Made by a program: the position numbers and the translations under genes. Shown here piece after piece: positions 49,430 to 59,551 of a DNA stretch of 64,000 nt (positions are counted from its first letter, which is position 1; every line of letters starts with the position of its first letter). Under the pieces are notes generated by a model. The model saw only the letters and a list, made by a program, of their open reading frames with translations, made no database searches and was not told the DNA's origin. Source of the DNA: [Mycobacterium] fortunisiensis (lineage in GTDB: Bacteria; Actinomycetota; Actinomycetes; Mycobacteriales; Mycobacteriaceae); the NCBI RefSeq assembly GCF_019050325.1, contig NZ_VOMB01000006.1, positions 70,470 through 134,469 on the forward strand, written 5' to 3'.

Positions 49430-50665
49430 TCAGCCAGAGTAGGAGACCGGCAGCTCTTTGATGCCGTTGATCCAGCCGGAGCGCAGCCGTTGCGGCTCAC
49501 CGAGTTTGGTGATGTCGGGAATCTGGTCGGCGATCTGGTTGAACATCAGCTTGATCTCCATGCGGGCCAGGTTGGCGCCGATGCAGAAATGTGCGCCGTT
49601 TCCACCGAAGGCCAGGTGCGGGTTCGGGTTGCGCAGGATGTCGAATCGGAACGGGGAGTCGAAGACCTCTTCGTCGTAGTTGGCCGAGCTGTAGAACAGC
49701 CCGGCCCGCTGCCCGGCCTTGATCGTCACGTCACCGACCTGGGTGTCGACCAGCGCGGTGCGCTGGAAGCAGTGCACCGGGGTGGCCCAGCGGATGATCT
49801 CGTCGACCGCGGTCTGGGGACGCTCACGCTTGAAAAGCTCCCACTGGTCCGGGTTTTCGAGGAATGCGTTCATGCCGTGAGTCATGGCGTTGCGGGTGGT
49901 CTCGTTGCCGGCCACGGCCAGCAGGATCACGAAGAACGCGAACTCCACCTCGGTGATGGCTTCTCCGTCCAGATCCGCCTGCACCAGTCGCGTCACGATG
50001 TCGTCGGCCGGGCACTTCCGTCGCTGTTCGGCCATGGTGTACGCATAACCCATCAGCTCGGCGTTGGCCATCGTGGGATCGGCGTCGAAATCGGGATCGT
50101 CGGTGTTGATGATCGCGTTGGACCAGTGGAACACCTTCTCCCGGTCCTCCTCGGGCACGCCGATCAGATCGGCGATCGCCAGCAGCGGCAGTCCGACGGC
50201 GATGTCGTCGACAAAATTGCCAGTGTCCTTCTGCGCGGCCTTGGCCACGATGTCGCGGGCCGCCACGGCCAGCTTCTCCTCCAGCACGGCCACCGAGCGT
50301 GGGGTGAACAGCCGTGAGACCAGCTTGCGCAGCCGGGTGTGCTCGGGTGCGTCGTGGTTGATCAACAGCGCCTTGGTCAGGTCGAGCTGCTCGGCGGTGA
50401 CGCTGTCCGGTAGCCGCATGACCGCGCCTTTGGCGTTGGTGGACCACACGTCGCCGCCGTTGCGGGAGATGGCCTTGACGTCTTCGTGACGGGTGATCAC
50501 CCAGTAGCCGCCGTCGTTGAAGATCGATTCGCCCTGCTCGTTCCACCACACCGGCGCGGTCTTGCGTAGTTCGGCGAATTCCTGCACGGGGATGCCACGG
50601 AGCAGGACGTCGGGATCGGTGAAGTCGTAACCGGCACCGAACGGGCAGGCACTCATGGTGGTCAA
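49430..50665 (-). CDS. Cytochrome P450 of the CYP125 (steroid C26-hydroxylase) type
   Basis: 411-residue P450 strongly resembling mycobacterial CYP125: [43 protein letters not shown]-helix [19 protein letters not shown], ExxR in [10 protein letters not shown], heme loop [15 protein letters not shown] and [15 protein letters not shown] at the end. CYP125 oxidises the cholesterol side chain at C26, so this is probably a paralogue outside the main cholesterol cluster. TTG 50665 is used because AGGAG lies ten bases upstream; ATG 50656 is the alternative. Confidence 0.9.
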   Translation of the reverse strand: MTTMSACPFGAGYDFTDPDVLLRGIPVQEFAELRKTAPVWWNEQGESIFNDGGYWVITRHEDVKAISRNGGDVWSTNAKGAVMRLPDSVTAEQLDLTKALLINHDAPEHTRLRKLVSRLFTPRSVAVLEEKLAVAARDIVAKAAQKDTGNFVDDIAVGLPLLAIADLIGVPEEDREKVFHWSNAIINTDDPDFDADPTMANAELMGYAYTMAEQRRKCPADDIVTRLVQADLDGEAITEVEFAFFVILLAVAGNETTRNAMTHGMNAFLENPDQWELFKRERPQTAVDEIIRWATPVHCFQRTALVDTQVGDVTIKAGQRAGLFYSSANYDEEVFDSPFRFDILRNPNPHLAFGGNGAHFCIGANLARMEIKLMFNQIADQIPDITKLGEPQRLRSGWINGIKELPVSYSG

Positions 50666-50711
50666 GGCGGGTCATCTCCTGATGTGACGGCGAGCACGTT
50701 CTGGCGTCGAC

Positions 50712-50736
50712 CATACACCTTGGCGTCAAGTGTATG
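50712..50736. promoter_or_regulatory. Inverted repeat between the CYP125-like gene and purD
   Basis: CATACAC (50712-50718) and GTGTATG (50730-50736) are perfect seven-base arms separated by 11 bases, in the 99-base divergent region. It is well placed as an operator for the TetR encoded with the P450. Confidence 0.5.
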
Positions 50737-50752
50737 CCCGGGCCCATGCGGT

Positions 50753-50758
50753 TACGCT
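50753..50758 (+). promoter_or_regulatory. -10 element for a probably leaderless purD transcript
   Basis: TACGCT matches the mycobacterial TAnnnT -10 and ends six bases before the GTG of purD, which has no ribosome binding site. Confidence 0.5.
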
Positions 50759-50764
50759 ACGACC

Positions 50765-52033
50765 GTGCGCGTCCTCGTTATCGGATCCGGTGCCCGTGAA
50801 CACGCCCTGCTGCTGGCCCTGCGCCGCGACCCGCAGGTCGACGAGCTGGCGGTGGCGCCCGGCAACGCCGGCACCGCGGTGATCGCCGACCAGTACGACG
50901 TCGACATCACCTCCGGTGAGGCCGTGGTCAAGCTGGCCCAGCGGCTCGGCACCGACCTGGTGGTGATCGGCCCCGAGGTGCCCCTGGTGCTCGGTGTCGC
51001 GGACGCCGTGCGCGCGGCCGGCATCGCCTGCTTCGGCGCCGGCAAGGACGCCGCCCGCATCGAGGGCTCCAAGGCTTTCGCGAAAGACGTCATGGCCGCG
51101 GCCGGGGTGCGGACCGCGAGCAGCGAGATCGTCGACAACCCGGCCCACCTCGACGCCGCGCTGGACCGCTTCGGCCCACCGGCCGGTCAGGCCGCCTGGG
51201 TGGTCAAGGACGACGGACTGGCCGCCGGCAAGGGCGTGGTGGTCAGCGCCGATCGTGACCTGGCCCGGGCCCACGCCGCGAGCCTGCTCGATTCCGGACA
51301 CCCGGTGCTGCTGGAATCGTTCCTGGACGGTCCCGAGGTATCGCTGTTCTGTGTGGTCGACGGCGCCACCGTGGTGCCGCTGCTGCCCGCGCAGGACTTC
51401 AAACGGGTCGGCGACGGCGATACCGGCCCCAACACCGGTGGGATGGGTGCCTATGCTCCCTTGCCCTGGCTGCCGGAGTCGGTGAAGAACCAGATCGTCG
51501 ACGAGATCGTCAAACCCGTTGCGGCTGAACTGGTTGCGCGCGGCAGCTCGTTCTCCGGCCTGCTCTACGCCGGTCTGGCGATCACCTCCAACGGTCCGGC
51601 GGTGGTGGAGTTCAACTGCCGTTTCGGTGATCCGGAAACGCAATCCGTTCTGGCCCTGCTGGATTCACCGCTGGGACAGCTGCTGTCCGCCGCGGCCACC
51701 GGCGAGCTCGCGTCGTTCCCCGAACTGCAGTGGCGTGACGGCTACGCGGTGACGGTGGTGGTGGCCGCGGAGAACTACCCCGGCCGGCCGCGCGTCGGGG
51801 ACGTCATCCACGGGTCCGAAGCCGACGGCGTACTGCACGCCGGCACCGCCCGGCGCGAGGACGGTGCCGTGGTGTCCTCGGGCGGCAGGGTGCTGTCGGT
51901 GGTGGGCACCGGACCGGATCTGGCGGCCGCGCGCGACGCGGCCTATGCGCTGGCCAAGTCGATTCGGTTGCCCGGCAGCCACTTCCGTACCGACATCGCG
52001 CTGGCCGCGGCCGAGGGCCGGATCACCCTGTAG
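50765..52033 (+). CDS. purD: Phosphoribosylamine-glycine ligase PurD
   Basis: GARS of the purine pathway: ATP-dependent ligation of glycine to 5-phosphoribosylamine. 422 residues, as in M. tuberculosis. N-domain [27 protein letters not shown]-grasp region with [30 protein letters not shown] and the ligand motif [17 protein letters not shown] 50765 is used because [14 protein letters not shown] must be at the N-terminus. Followed by a strong hairpin. Confidence 0.97.
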   Translation: MRVLVIGSGAREHALLLALRRDPQVDELAVAPGNAGTAVIADQYDVDITSGEAVVKLAQRLGTDLVVIGPEVPLVLGVADAVRAAGIACFGAGKDAARIEGSKAFAKDVMAAAGVRTASSEIVDNPAHLDAALDRFGPPAGQAAWVVKDDGLAAGKGVVVSADRDLARAHAASLLDSGHPVLLESFLDGPEVSLFCVVDGATVVPLLPAQDFKRVGDGDTGPNTGGMGAYAPLPWLPESVKNQIVDEIVKPVAAELVARGSSFSGLLYAGLAITSNGPAVVEFNCRFGDPETQSVLALLDSPLGQLLSAAATGELASFPELQWRDGYAVTVVVAAENYPGRPRVGDVIHGSEADGVLHAGTARREDGAVVSSGGRVLSVVGTGPDLAAARDAAYALAKSIRLPGSHFRTDIALAAAEGRITL

Positions 52034-52049
52034 CGCGAGCAGACGCTGC

Positions 52050-52079
52050 GGTACCCCAACCTGCGGGAATTGGGGTACC
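52050..52079. terminator. Bidirectional terminator hairpin between purD and the esterase
   Basis: GGTACCCCAA (52050-52059) pairs perfectly with TTGGGGTACC (52070-52079), a ten-base stem with a ten-base loop, between convergent genes. No long U-tract follows, which is usual in mycobacteria. Confidence 0.7.
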
Positions 52080-52102
52080 TCCACGTCTGTTCGGCGAAAG
52101 AA

Positions 52103-52936
52103 CTAGGCCACCAGCAGCGGGGCCATCCAGGAGATCTCGGCCGGCAACTGGGAACTCCAGAAGCTGCCGTCATGCCCGCCGGGGGAGAAGCCACCGGCCG
52201 GCGGGGTGGGCAACTGGGCGATGAACTTCTTGGTGGCCGAATAGAACGGATCGCTGTTGCCGCAGTCGATCCGGATCGGGATCGACCCCAGTGCGGACTG
52301 ACCCCAGACGCTGTTGGCGGCGTAGTCCTCGGCGCTGTCGAATGCCCCGGGCGCGGCCGCCCCCGATGACGTCCACAGGGCCGGGCTGACCGCGCAGATC
52401 GCCGCGGTGCGTCCCGGTCCGAGCCGTGAGCCCAGCAGCAGTGCGCCGTAACCGCCCATCGACCAGCCCAGAAAGCCCACCCGCGAGGTGTCCAAACCCT
52501 GATCGCCGAGCATGGGGATGAGTTCGTCGAGCACCATGGCGCCCGAGTCCTCACCGGATGCGCGCTTGTGCCAGTAGCTTCCGCCGCCGTCGACGGCGAC
52601 CACCGCGAACGGCGGCAGCCCGGCGGCCACCGCCTCGGCCAGGCCCTGCTCCACCCCGCCGTCCATCACGCCGGCGGCGTCCTGGCCTTTGCCGTGCAGG
52701 GCGATCACCGGCCGGAGTTTGCCCGTCTGGCCCGGCGGGCGCGCGATGGCCCAGTTGGTGTTGGTCCCGCCGCGCGCGGCCGAGACGAACGAGCCCTTGA
52801 CGAACGTGGGCGCCGGAGCGGGCGCGGCCGGGGCTGCCGGAGACGAGGCGAGGGCGACGGCACCGGCCGCGCCGGCGGCCGCACCGACGCCGAGGCGCAG
52901 GACGGCGCGGCGGCTCAAGTTGGGCATGCGGGCCAT
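52103..52936 (-). CDS. Secreted alpha/beta-hydrolase esterase (Rv0774c-like)
   Basis: 277-residue esterase with a Tat-type leader (RRAVLRLGVGAAAGAAG) and an Ala/Pro-rich linker. Nucleophile in VGFLGWSMGGYGALL (GxSxG), then a His near the C-terminus in SPGGHDGSFW. The layout matches the esterase D / mycolyl-transferase-like fold without a mycolate-binding insertion. ATG 52936 is chosen over a long open upstream frame; ATG 52927 is possible. Located between purD and the TetR gene, as Rv0774c. Confidence 0.88.
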   Translation of the reverse strand: MARMPNLSRRAVLRLGVGAAAGAAGAVALASSPAAPAAPAPAPTFVKGSFVSAARGGTNTNWAIARPPGQTGKLRPVIALHGKGQDAAGVMDGGVEQGLAEAVAAGLPPFAVVAVDGGGSYWHKRASGEDSGAMVLDELIPMLGDQGLDTSRVGFLGWSMGGYGALLLGSRLGPGRTAAICAVSPALWTSSGAAAPGAFDSAEDYAANSVWGQSALGSIPIRIDCGNSDPFYSATKKFIAQLPTPPAGGFSPGGHDGSFWSSQLPAEISWMAPLLVA

Positions 52937-53063
52937 CTTGCCATCGCCCCCGCGGCGGCCTTGGCCGGAGGCATTCTCGCCGCGGCCAAGACCGGGGAAC
53001 AAAACCTGAGTAAAGCCTGATGATTGGCCGAAAGCCCGATGTGTGGCTGGTCCGGCTGGCAGC

Positions 53064-53693
53064 ATGCTAAAGGTGACGGCAGCGGTCACCCCTAAAGGGG
53101 AGCGTCGGCGGTACGCCCTCGTCAGGGCGGCCGCTGAGTTACTTTGTGAAGGCGGATTCGACGCCGTGCGGCACCGTGCCGTGGCGCGCCGAGCCGGTCT
53201 GCCGCTGGCCTCCACGACGTACTACTTCTCGTCATTGGATGACCTCATCGCCAAGGCCGTCGAGTACATCGGGACCCGGGAAGCCGAGCAATTGCGCACC
53301 GGTGTGGCCGCCCTCTCGCGTCGTCGCCGCGGTGCGGAATCGACCGCCGACATCTTGGTCGACTTGTTGCTGGGCGAGTCCCGCGAACGCCGCGGAAGCG
53401 AGGAGTTGATCTCACGCTACGAGCGCTACATCGCCTGCGCCCGCCAGCCCGGGCTGCGCGACATCCAACGCCGTATCCTGCAACAGCGCACCGACGCTGT
53501 GGTCGAGGTGGTGGAGCGCTCGGGCCGTTCGGTACGGGCCGAGTTGGTCACCGCGCTGGTGTGCGCCGTCGACGGAGCGGTGGTTGCATCGTTGGTCGAC
53601 GAGGGGGAGGGTCCCAGGGCCAGCGCCCGCGCCACGCTGATCGACGTGATCGACGTGCTGGCGCCCGTGGATGATCGGGCGGTACGCGTCTGA
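53064..53693 (+). CDS. TetR family regulator (Rv0775-like)
   Basis: 209-residue regulator with an HTH at about 15-60 (RRYALVRAAAELLCEGGFDA, RHRAVARRAGLPLASTTYYF). The start is uncertain among GTG 53043, ATG 53064 and GTG 53073. Divergent from the esterase gene and 19 bases ahead of the permease gene, it may control either. Confidence 0.88.
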   Translation: MLKVTAAVTPKGERRRYALVRAAAELLCEGGFDAVRHRAVARRAGLPLASTTYYFSSLDDLIAKAVEYIGTREAEQLRTGVAALSRRRRGAESTADILVDLLLGESRERRGSEELISRYERYIACARQPGLRDIQRRILQQRTDAVVEVVERSGRSVRAELVTALVCAVDGAVVASLVDEGEGPRASARATLIDVIDVLAPVDDRAVRV

Positions 53694-53712
53694 GGGGACT
53701 GAAGGAGGGGGA

Positions 53713-55152
53713 ATGCCGCAATCGGCGACCGCGGGGGAACCGCAGCTCAAGCGGGTCATGGGGCCCGGCCTGCTGTTGTTGTTCGTCGTCGGCGACATCC
53801 TCGGCACCGGTGTCTACGCGCTGACCGGTCAGGTCGCCAAGGAGGTTGGCGGCGCGGCGTGGCTTCCGTTCCTGGCGGCCTTCGTGATCGCCACCATCAC
53901 CGCGTTCAGCTACCTCGAGCTCGTCACCAAGTATCCGCAGGCGGCTGGCGCAGCGCTGTACGCACACAAGGCTTTTGGCGTCCACTTCGTCACCTTCCTG
54001 GTCGCGTTCATCGTGATGTGTTCCGGAATCACCTCGGCCTCAACGGCTTCGAGATTCTTCGCGATCAGTTTCTTCGACGCCGTGAAGATCAACTTCGATC
54101 ATGTCTTCAGCTGGCAGCGGCTGGGCACCGTTGCGCTGGCGCTGCTGTTCATGACCCTGATCGCCACGGTGAACCTGCGCGGGGTGAGCGAGAGCGTCAA
54201 GCTCAACGTGGTACTCACCTTCGTCGAGATCACCGGTCTGGTGATCGTCATCGTGGTCGGGCTCTGGGCGATTTTCAGCGGGGTCGAGGTCGACTTCGCC
54301 CGGGTCGTCGCGTTCGAAACCGCCGACGACAAGAACGCTTTCCTCGCGGTCACCGCGGCGACATCGTTGGCCTTCTTCGCGATGGTCGGCTTCGAGGACT
54401 CGGTCAACATGGCCGAGGAAACCAAAGACCCGGTGCGGATCTTCCCCCGGGTGCTGCTGACCGGTCTGGGGATCGCCGGCGTGGTGTACGTGGTGGTGGC
54501 CGTCATCGCGGTGGCCCTGGTGCCGGTCGGAGACCTGGCCGAAGCCGACTCCTCACCGCTGGTGAAGGTGATGAAGGCCGCCGCCCCCGGGTTGCCGTTC
54601 GACAACATCCTGCCGGTCATCTCGATGTTCGCGGTGTCGAACACCGCATTGATCAACATGCTGATGGCCAGCCGGCTGATCTACGGCATGGCCCGGCAAC
54701 ACGTGCTGCCGCCGGTGCTCGGGGTGGTGCATCCGAAGCGGCACACACCCTGGGTGGCAATCCTGTTCACCACCCTGATCGCGTTCGGCCTGATCGTCTA
54801 CGTGTCGGCTTTCGCCAGCGGTGACACCGTGTCCATCCTCGGCGGAACCACCTCGCTGCTGCTGCTCGCGGTGTTCGCCATGGTCAATGTCGCCGTCCTG
54901 GTGCTGCGCCGCGACGTACGAAAAGGCGGCGGGCACTTCAAGACTCCGACCGCGCTACCGGTCATCGGCTTCATCGCCTCGCTGTATCTGGTGCTGCCCA
55001 CCTCGGGGCGGCCCTTGGAGCAGTACGTCCTGGCCCTGGCACTCGTTGCCACCGGCATCGTGTTGTTCGTCGTCACGATGGTGATCAACCGGCAACTCGG
55101 CATCCGCGGAGCCGGTATCACCGACCCGACCCACCTCGGCGACTCGCCTTAG
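53713..55152 (+). CDS. APC-family amino acid permease
   Basis: 479-residue transporter with about 12 transmembrane helices. The first helix has the APC-type unwound region VVGDILGTGVYALTGQVA, and AATSLAFFAMVGFEDSVNMAEETKDP is the family motif in helix 6. AAGGAGGGGG precedes ATG 53713. The substrate is not predictable (cationic or neutral amino acid). The last four bases overlap the convergent relZ gene. Confidence 0.92.
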   Translation: MPQSATAGEPQLKRVMGPGLLLLFVVGDILGTGVYALTGQVAKEVGGAAWLPFLAAFVIATITAFSYLELVTKYPQAAGAALYAHKAFGVHFVTFLVAFIVMCSGITSASTASRFFAISFFDAVKINFDHVFSWQRLGTVALALLFMTLIATVNLRGVSESVKLNVVLTFVEITGLVIVIVVGLWAIFSGVEVDFARVVAFETADDKNAFLAVTAATSLAFFAMVGFEDSVNMAEETKDPVRIFPRVLLTGLGIAGVVYVVVAVIAVALVPVGDLAEADSSPLVKVMKAAAPGLPFDNILPVISMFAVSNTALINMLMASRLIYGMARQHVLPPVLGVVHPKRHTPWVAILFTTLIAFGLIVYVSAFASGDTVSILGGTTSLLLLAVFAMVNVAVLVLRRDVRKGGGHFKTPTALPVIGFIASLYLVLPTSGRPLEQYVLALALVATGIVLFVVTMVINRQLGIRGAGITDPTHLGDSP

Positions 55153-56876
55153 GATTCGCTGCGTAGCTTCCCAATCCGGTTCTGCAGCATCGTGATCCGA
55201 TGCGAGTTCCCTTCGAGCTCGATGTAGTGTTCGGCGAACACCGCCAACAGCGCATCATCGAGGCGGCGCACGGCACCGGGCGGGTACCGGTAGCCCATCA
55301 GCCGGTTGACCGCGTCGGCGTCCACCGAATCCAACACCCCCGTCAGCGCTTCCAACGACGTGATGCCGAGCTCGAGCAGCAGCCCCGAGATCCAGCCGTA
55401 GTGATCTGTCCGCGACCAACCGGCGTCGGAGAAGCGGTGACCGAGGTAGGTGGCCAGCACCGGGGTCGGGATCCGCGAATCTCTGGAGAATCCCGGGAAC
55501 TCGCCATCCCCCTCGCCCTCGGACATGGTCAGGCGCAGCCGTTCTCGGATCTCGGCGAACTCCCGGTCGGCCAACTCCAGCAGCCCGGCCGCCAACGTGA
55601 ACCGCCGATCCAGCTCGCTGACATGCTCGGCCGGGATCGAACCCTTGTACCGCACATCGTGTTCGAACTCGGCCCAGGCGTGCTGCAGCACGGTGCGGAC
55701 CTGGATGGAGGCCGGATGCTGCTCGCCTTCCACCCCGATCAGCAGATGCCGGCTGGCATATCCCCATCGGCCCTCCCGCGCCGTCTTGGCGCCCATGTCC
55801 CGGTCGTCGAGCACCCGCATCTCCCCGGCCAGCAGGTTGGCCACGGTGTCGACATCCTCACGCAGATAGGTGATGACGCGCACGCCCACCTGATCGGTGA
55901 TCTCCACCAGCGGGTCGGTGTAGAGCCGGGTGCCGTCGGCTGCGCGCCGGTTGGCCTTCTCGGCGAAGGAACCGACGCTCTTGGTGCGCGCCGTGATGCT
56001 CAGGTAGTTGATGCCGGCCTCGTCGAGCAGGCTCGTGACGAGCTTGAGGTACTGCTCGGTGGCGGCCACCAGATCCGGTCGCCGGGAAGCGTATTCGGTG
56101 ACGGCGTCCGACGGTGGCTGCTCACGCACCGGGACCGGACGCGGCCGGGGCAGCCGGTCGGCCGGCAGCGACGGGGTGATGATGTACCCGGAGGCGACGT
56201 CACCGTAGGTGGTCACGTCCTCGGGCCGGTGGTACCAGTACGAGGCGATGTACGCGCACAGCAGCGCGTCGACCGGGTCTTCGTCCCGGTCGAGCTGTCC
56301 CGGGCGGGTGGCGGCCTCGACGCGCTTGCGCAGCTCCACCCAATTGACGTTGCGGTTGGCCCGCAGCCGCGGCGTCGCCCGGTCGAGCTCCTCGATGAAC
56401 GTCATCAACCGCAACAGCTCACGCTGTCGATCCTCGAACGCGCCGCGCTTGTACTTCAAGGTCCTGTCGAGCCCGAACAACACGATGGTCGCCGGATGCG
56501 GGTACACCTCGATCGCGCGGCGTCCCGACGGTGAGGACGGATCCAGGTCCAGGCCGAGCATCGAGGCGATCCGCGCGCCGCGGGGATGCTTGAACTCCGG
56601 GCGCTCGGTGAACGCCGGACGGGCGCCGGCGTCGAACCGCTGGAAGTCCCGGTTGAGCTCCCGCTCGCAGGGACGGTGGCCCGTCGGGTTGTTGACGATG
56701 AGCGGTGCATCGATGGCGACCAGGCAATCGCCGCTGACATAGGGCTCGACAGCCGCGGCGATATCGTCGTCTTCCTGCGCCGTCCCGATGTGGAGAAGTC
56801 GCCCACCGGAGTCGATGGCGGCCACACCCGTCTGATTCTTCTCGCCCCACGCGAGGTCGAGTCCGACGAAGTACAT
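55149..56876 (-). CDS. relZ: RelZ-type bifunctional protein: RNase-H-like (DUF429) domain fused to a (p)ppGpp synthetase
   Basis: 575-residue fusion. Residues 1-230: DUF429 RNase-H-like domain (MYFVGLDLAWGEKNQTG with first acidic residue Asp7; VAIDAPLIVNNPTGHRPCER; EVYPHPATIVLFG; DPVDALLCAYIA). Residues about 270-440: RelA/SpoT synthetase domain (ARTKSVGSFAEKANRR; ITDQVGVRVITYLREDVDTV; GRWGYASRHLLIGV; IQVRTVLQHAWAEFEHD). No HD hydrolase or TGS domain. The same architecture is described in M. smegmatis as MS_RHII-RSD (RelZ), joining RNA/DNA hybrid cleavage with alarmone synthesis. Divergent from purB, so alarmone and purine synthesis are neighbours. Confidence 0.9.
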   Translation of the reverse strand: MYFVGLDLAWGEKNQTGVAAIDSGGRLLHIGTAQEDDDIAAAVEPYVSGDCLVAIDAPLIVNNPTGHRPCERELNRDFQRFDAGARPAFTERPEFKHPRGARIASMLGLDLDPSSPSGRRAIEVYPHPATIVLFGLDRTLKYKRGAFEDRQRELLRLMTFIEELDRATPRLRANRNVNWVELRKRVEAATRPGQLDRDEDPVDALLCAYIASYWYHRPEDVTTYGDVASGYIITPSLPADRLPRPRPVPVREQPPSDAVTEYASRRPDLVAATEQYLKLVTSLLDEAGINYLSITARTKSVGSFAEKANRRAADGTRLYTDPLVEITDQVGVRVITYLREDVDTVANLLAGEMRVLDDRDMGAKTAREGRWGYASRHLLIGVEGEQHPASIQVRTVLQHAWAEFEHDVRYKGSIPAEHVSELDRRFTLAAGLLELADREFAEIRERLRLTMSEGEGDGEFPGFSRDSRIPTPVLATYLGHRFSDAGWSRTDHYGWISGLLLELGITSLEALTGVLDSVDADAVNRLMGYRYPPGAVRRLDDALLAVFAEHYIELEGNSHRITMLQNRIGKLRSES

Positions 56877-56912
56877 CCGTCCACTGTCTCATTGGTACCC
56901 CGGCTCGGGTCG

Positions 56913-56918
56913 TAAGCT
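56913..56918 (+). promoter_or_regulatory. -10 element for a probably leaderless purB transcript
   Basis: TAAGCT (TAnnnT) ends eight bases before the purB GTG at 56927, which has no ribosome binding site. Confidence 0.5.
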
Positions 56919-56926
56919 GTGTGTTC

Positions 56927-58345
56927 GTGACGATCCCGAATGTTCTGGCCAACCGCTACGCCAGCGACGAAATGGTCGCGATCTGGTCGCCCGAGGCCAA
57001 GATCATCGCCGAACGCCGCCTCTGGCTGGCCGTGCTGCGCGCGCAGGCCGAGCTGGGTGTCCCGGTGCCCGACGGGGTGGTCGAGGACTACGAGCGGGTC
57101 GTGGAGAACGTCGACCTCGCCTCGATCGCCGCCCGGGAACGGGTGACCCGCCACGACGTCAAGGCCCGCATCGAAGAGTTCAACGCACTGGCCGGCCACG
57201 AGCATGTGCACAAGGGCATGACCAGCCGCGACCTCACCGAGAACGTCGAGCAGCTGCAGATCCGCCGCTCGCTGGAGCTGGTGTTCTCCCACGGCGTGGC
57301 GGTGGTGGCCCGGCTGGCCGAGCGGTCTGTCGTCTACCGGGACCTGGTGATGGCCGGCCGCTCGCACAACGTGGCCGCCCAGGCCACCACACTCGGCAAG
57401 CGGTTCGCCTCGGCCGCCGAAGAGACGTTGGTGGCGTTGACCCGTCTGCGTGAGCTGATCGACCGCTACCCGCTGCGCGGCGTCAAAGGCCCCATGGGAA
57501 CCGCCCAGGACATGCTCGACCTTTTCGACGGCGACACCGCCAAGCTCGCCGAGCTGGAACGTCGCGTTGCCCAATTCCTGGGATTCACCGAGGTTTTCAC
57601 CAGTGTGGGGCAGGTGTACCCGCGCTCACTGGACCACGACGTGCTCTCGGCGCTGGTGCAGGTCGGGGCCGGGCCGTCATCGCTGGCCCACACCATCCGG
57701 CTGATGGCCGGCCACGAGCTGGTGACCGAGGGCTTCGCACCCGGGCAGGTCGGCTCCTCGGCGATGCCGCACAAGATGAACACCCGCTCCTGCGAGCGCG
57801 TCAACGGCCTGCAGGTGGTGCTGCGCGGCTATGCCTCGATGGCCGCCGAACTGGCCGGCGCGCAGTGGAACGAGGGTGACGTGTTCTGCTCGGTGGTGCG
57901 CCGCGTCGCCCTGCCGGACGGCTTCTTCGCCATCGACGGGCAGACCGAGACGTTCCTGACCGTGCTCGACGAGTTCGGCGCCTACCCGGCGGTGATCCAG
58001 CGCGAGCTGGACCGCTACCTGCCGTTCCTGGCCACCACCCGCATCCTGATCGCCGCGGTGCGGGCCGGCGTGGGTCGCGAGACTGCGCACGAGGTGATCA
58101 AGGAGCACGCCGTCGCCGTCGCCCTGGACATGCGCGAACGCGGGCTGGAGCCCGACCTGCTGGACCGGTTGGCCGCCGATCCGCGGCTGCCGCTGGACCG
58201 GGCCGCTCTCGAGGCCGCCCTGGCCGACAAGCAGGCGTTCACCGGGGCCGCCGGCGCCCAGGTCGACGGGGTGGTCGCGGCTGTCGACGAGCTGGTCAGC
58301 CGGTATCCCGAAGCCGCGAAGTACACCTCGGGCGCCATCTTGTGA
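56927..58345 (+). CDS. purB: Adenylosuccinate lyase PurB
   Basis: 472 residues, the same as M. tuberculosis PurB. Fumarase/aspartase superfamily: [39 protein letters not shown] and the signature [19 protein letters not shown] (catalytic Ser loop). It cleaves SAICAR and adenylosuccinate. GTG 56927 was chosen because [13 protein letters not shown] matches the family start. Its TGA overlaps the cyp126 GTG. Confidence 0.97.
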   Translation: MTIPNVLANRYASDEMVAIWSPEAKIIAERRLWLAVLRAQAELGVPVPDGVVEDYERVVENVDLASIAARERVTRHDVKARIEEFNALAGHEHVHKGMTSRDLTENVEQLQIRRSLELVFSHGVAVVARLAERSVVYRDLVMAGRSHNVAAQATTLGKRFASAAEETLVALTRLRELIDRYPLRGVKGPMGTAQDMLDLFDGDTAKLAELERRVAQFLGFTEVFTSVGQVYPRSLDHDVLSALVQVGAGPSSLAHTIRLMAGHELVTEGFAPGQVGSSAMPHKMNTRSCERVNGLQVVLRGYASMAAELAGAQWNEGDVFCSVVRRVALPDGFFAIDGQTETFLTVLDEFGAYPAVIQRELDRYLPFLATTRILIAAVRAGVGRETAHEVIKEHAVAVALDMRERGLEPDLLDRLAADPRLPLDRAALEAALADKQAFTGAAGAQVDGVVAAVDELVSRYPEAAKYTSGAIL

Positions 58346-59550
58346 CGTCGCCGGATCTCACCGATCTGGACAATTTCGCGCATGGGTTTCCCCATGAGCT
58401 GTTCGCCGTGCACCGCCGCGAGGCCCCGGTGTACTGGCATGCGCCAACCGAACACACTCCCGACGGCGAAGGCTTCTGGTCGGTGGCCACCCACGCCGAA
58501 ACGCTCGCGGTGTTGCGCGACGCCGAGACGTTCTCCTCGGTGACCGGCGGCGACCGGCCGTACGGCGGCACGCTGCTGCAGGACCTGTCCATCGCCGGGC
58601 AGGTGCTCAACATGATGGACGATCCACGACATGCCGAGATCCGGCGGCTGGTCAGCTCGGGGCTGACACCGCGGATGATCCGGCGGGTCGAAGACGACCT
58701 GCGGGCGCGCACGCGCCGCCTGCTCGATGCGGTGGTGGTGGGTGAGCCGCTGGACTTTCTGGTCGACGTGGCCGCCGAACTGCCCATGCAGATGATCTGC
58801 ATTCTGCTGGGAGTGCCCGAATCCGAACGGCATTGGCTGTTCCAGGCGATCGAGCCGCAATTCGACTTCGGCGGCTCCCGCTCGGCCACCATGGCGCAGA
58901 TGTCGCCGGAAGAGGCCGGCTCGCGGATGTATACCTACGGCGCCGAGCTGATCGCGGCGAAGCGGACCGAACCCACCGACGACATGCTCTCGGTCGTGGC
59001 CAACGCGACGGATACGACGTTGAGCGATCTCGAGCTGTATCTGTTCTTCAGTCTGCTGTTCAGCGCGGGCGCCGAGACCACCCGCAATTCGGTGGCCGGT
59101 GGATTGTTGGCTCTGATCGAACATCCCGATCAGATGGCGCTGTTGCGTACGGATCTTGGGGAATTGCCGACCGCGATCGAGGAGATCGTGCGGTGGACGT
59201 CCCCGTCACCGTCCAAGCGCCGCACCGCAACCCGCGCGGTGACCCTCGGCGGCTGCTCGATCGAACCAGGCCAGAAGGTGCAGGTGTGGGAAGGGTCGGC
59301 GAACCGGGATTCGCTGGTGTTCTCGCAACCGGACGTTTTCGACATCACCCGTAAACCCAATCCGCACTTGGGTTTCGGCTACGGAATCCACTACTGCCTG
59401 GGCGCCAATCTGGCCCGACTGGAGTTGCGGGTGTTGTTCGAGGAGCTTCTCACCCGGTTCTCGTCGGCCCGTCTGGTCAAGCCCGTCGAATGGACCCGCA
59501 GCAACCGTCATACCGGCATCCGACATCTGGTGGTGGAGCTCAGCGCCTGA
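58342..59550 (+). CDS. cyp126: Cytochrome P450 CYP126
   Basis: 402-residue P450 very similar to M. tuberculosis CYP126 (Rv0778): [40 protein letters not shown]-helix [14 protein letters not shown], ExxR in [17 protein letters not shown], heme loop [17 protein letters not shown] 58342 overlaps the purB stop (GTGA), the same arrangement as in M. tuberculosis. Substrate unknown; its link to purine synthesis is unexplained. Confidence 0.94.
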   Translation: MTSPDLTDLDNFAHGFPHELFAVHRREAPVYWHAPTEHTPDGEGFWSVATHAETLAVLRDAETFSSVTGGDRPYGGTLLQDLSIAGQVLNMMDDPRHAEIRRLVSSGLTPRMIRRVEDDLRARTRRLLDAVVVGEPLDFLVDVAAELPMQMICILLGVPESERHWLFQAIEPQFDFGGSRSATMAQMSPEEAGSRMYTYGAELIAAKRTEPTDDMLSVVANATDTTLSDLELYLFFSLLFSAGAETTRNSVAGGLLALIEHPDQMALLRTDLGELPTAIEEIVRWTSPSPSKRRTATRAVTLGGCSIEPGQKVQVWEGSANRDSLVFSQPDVFDITRKPNPHLGFGYGIHYCLGANLARLELRVLFEELLTRFSSARLVKPVEWTRSNRHTGIRHLVVELSA

Positions 59551-59551
59551 G

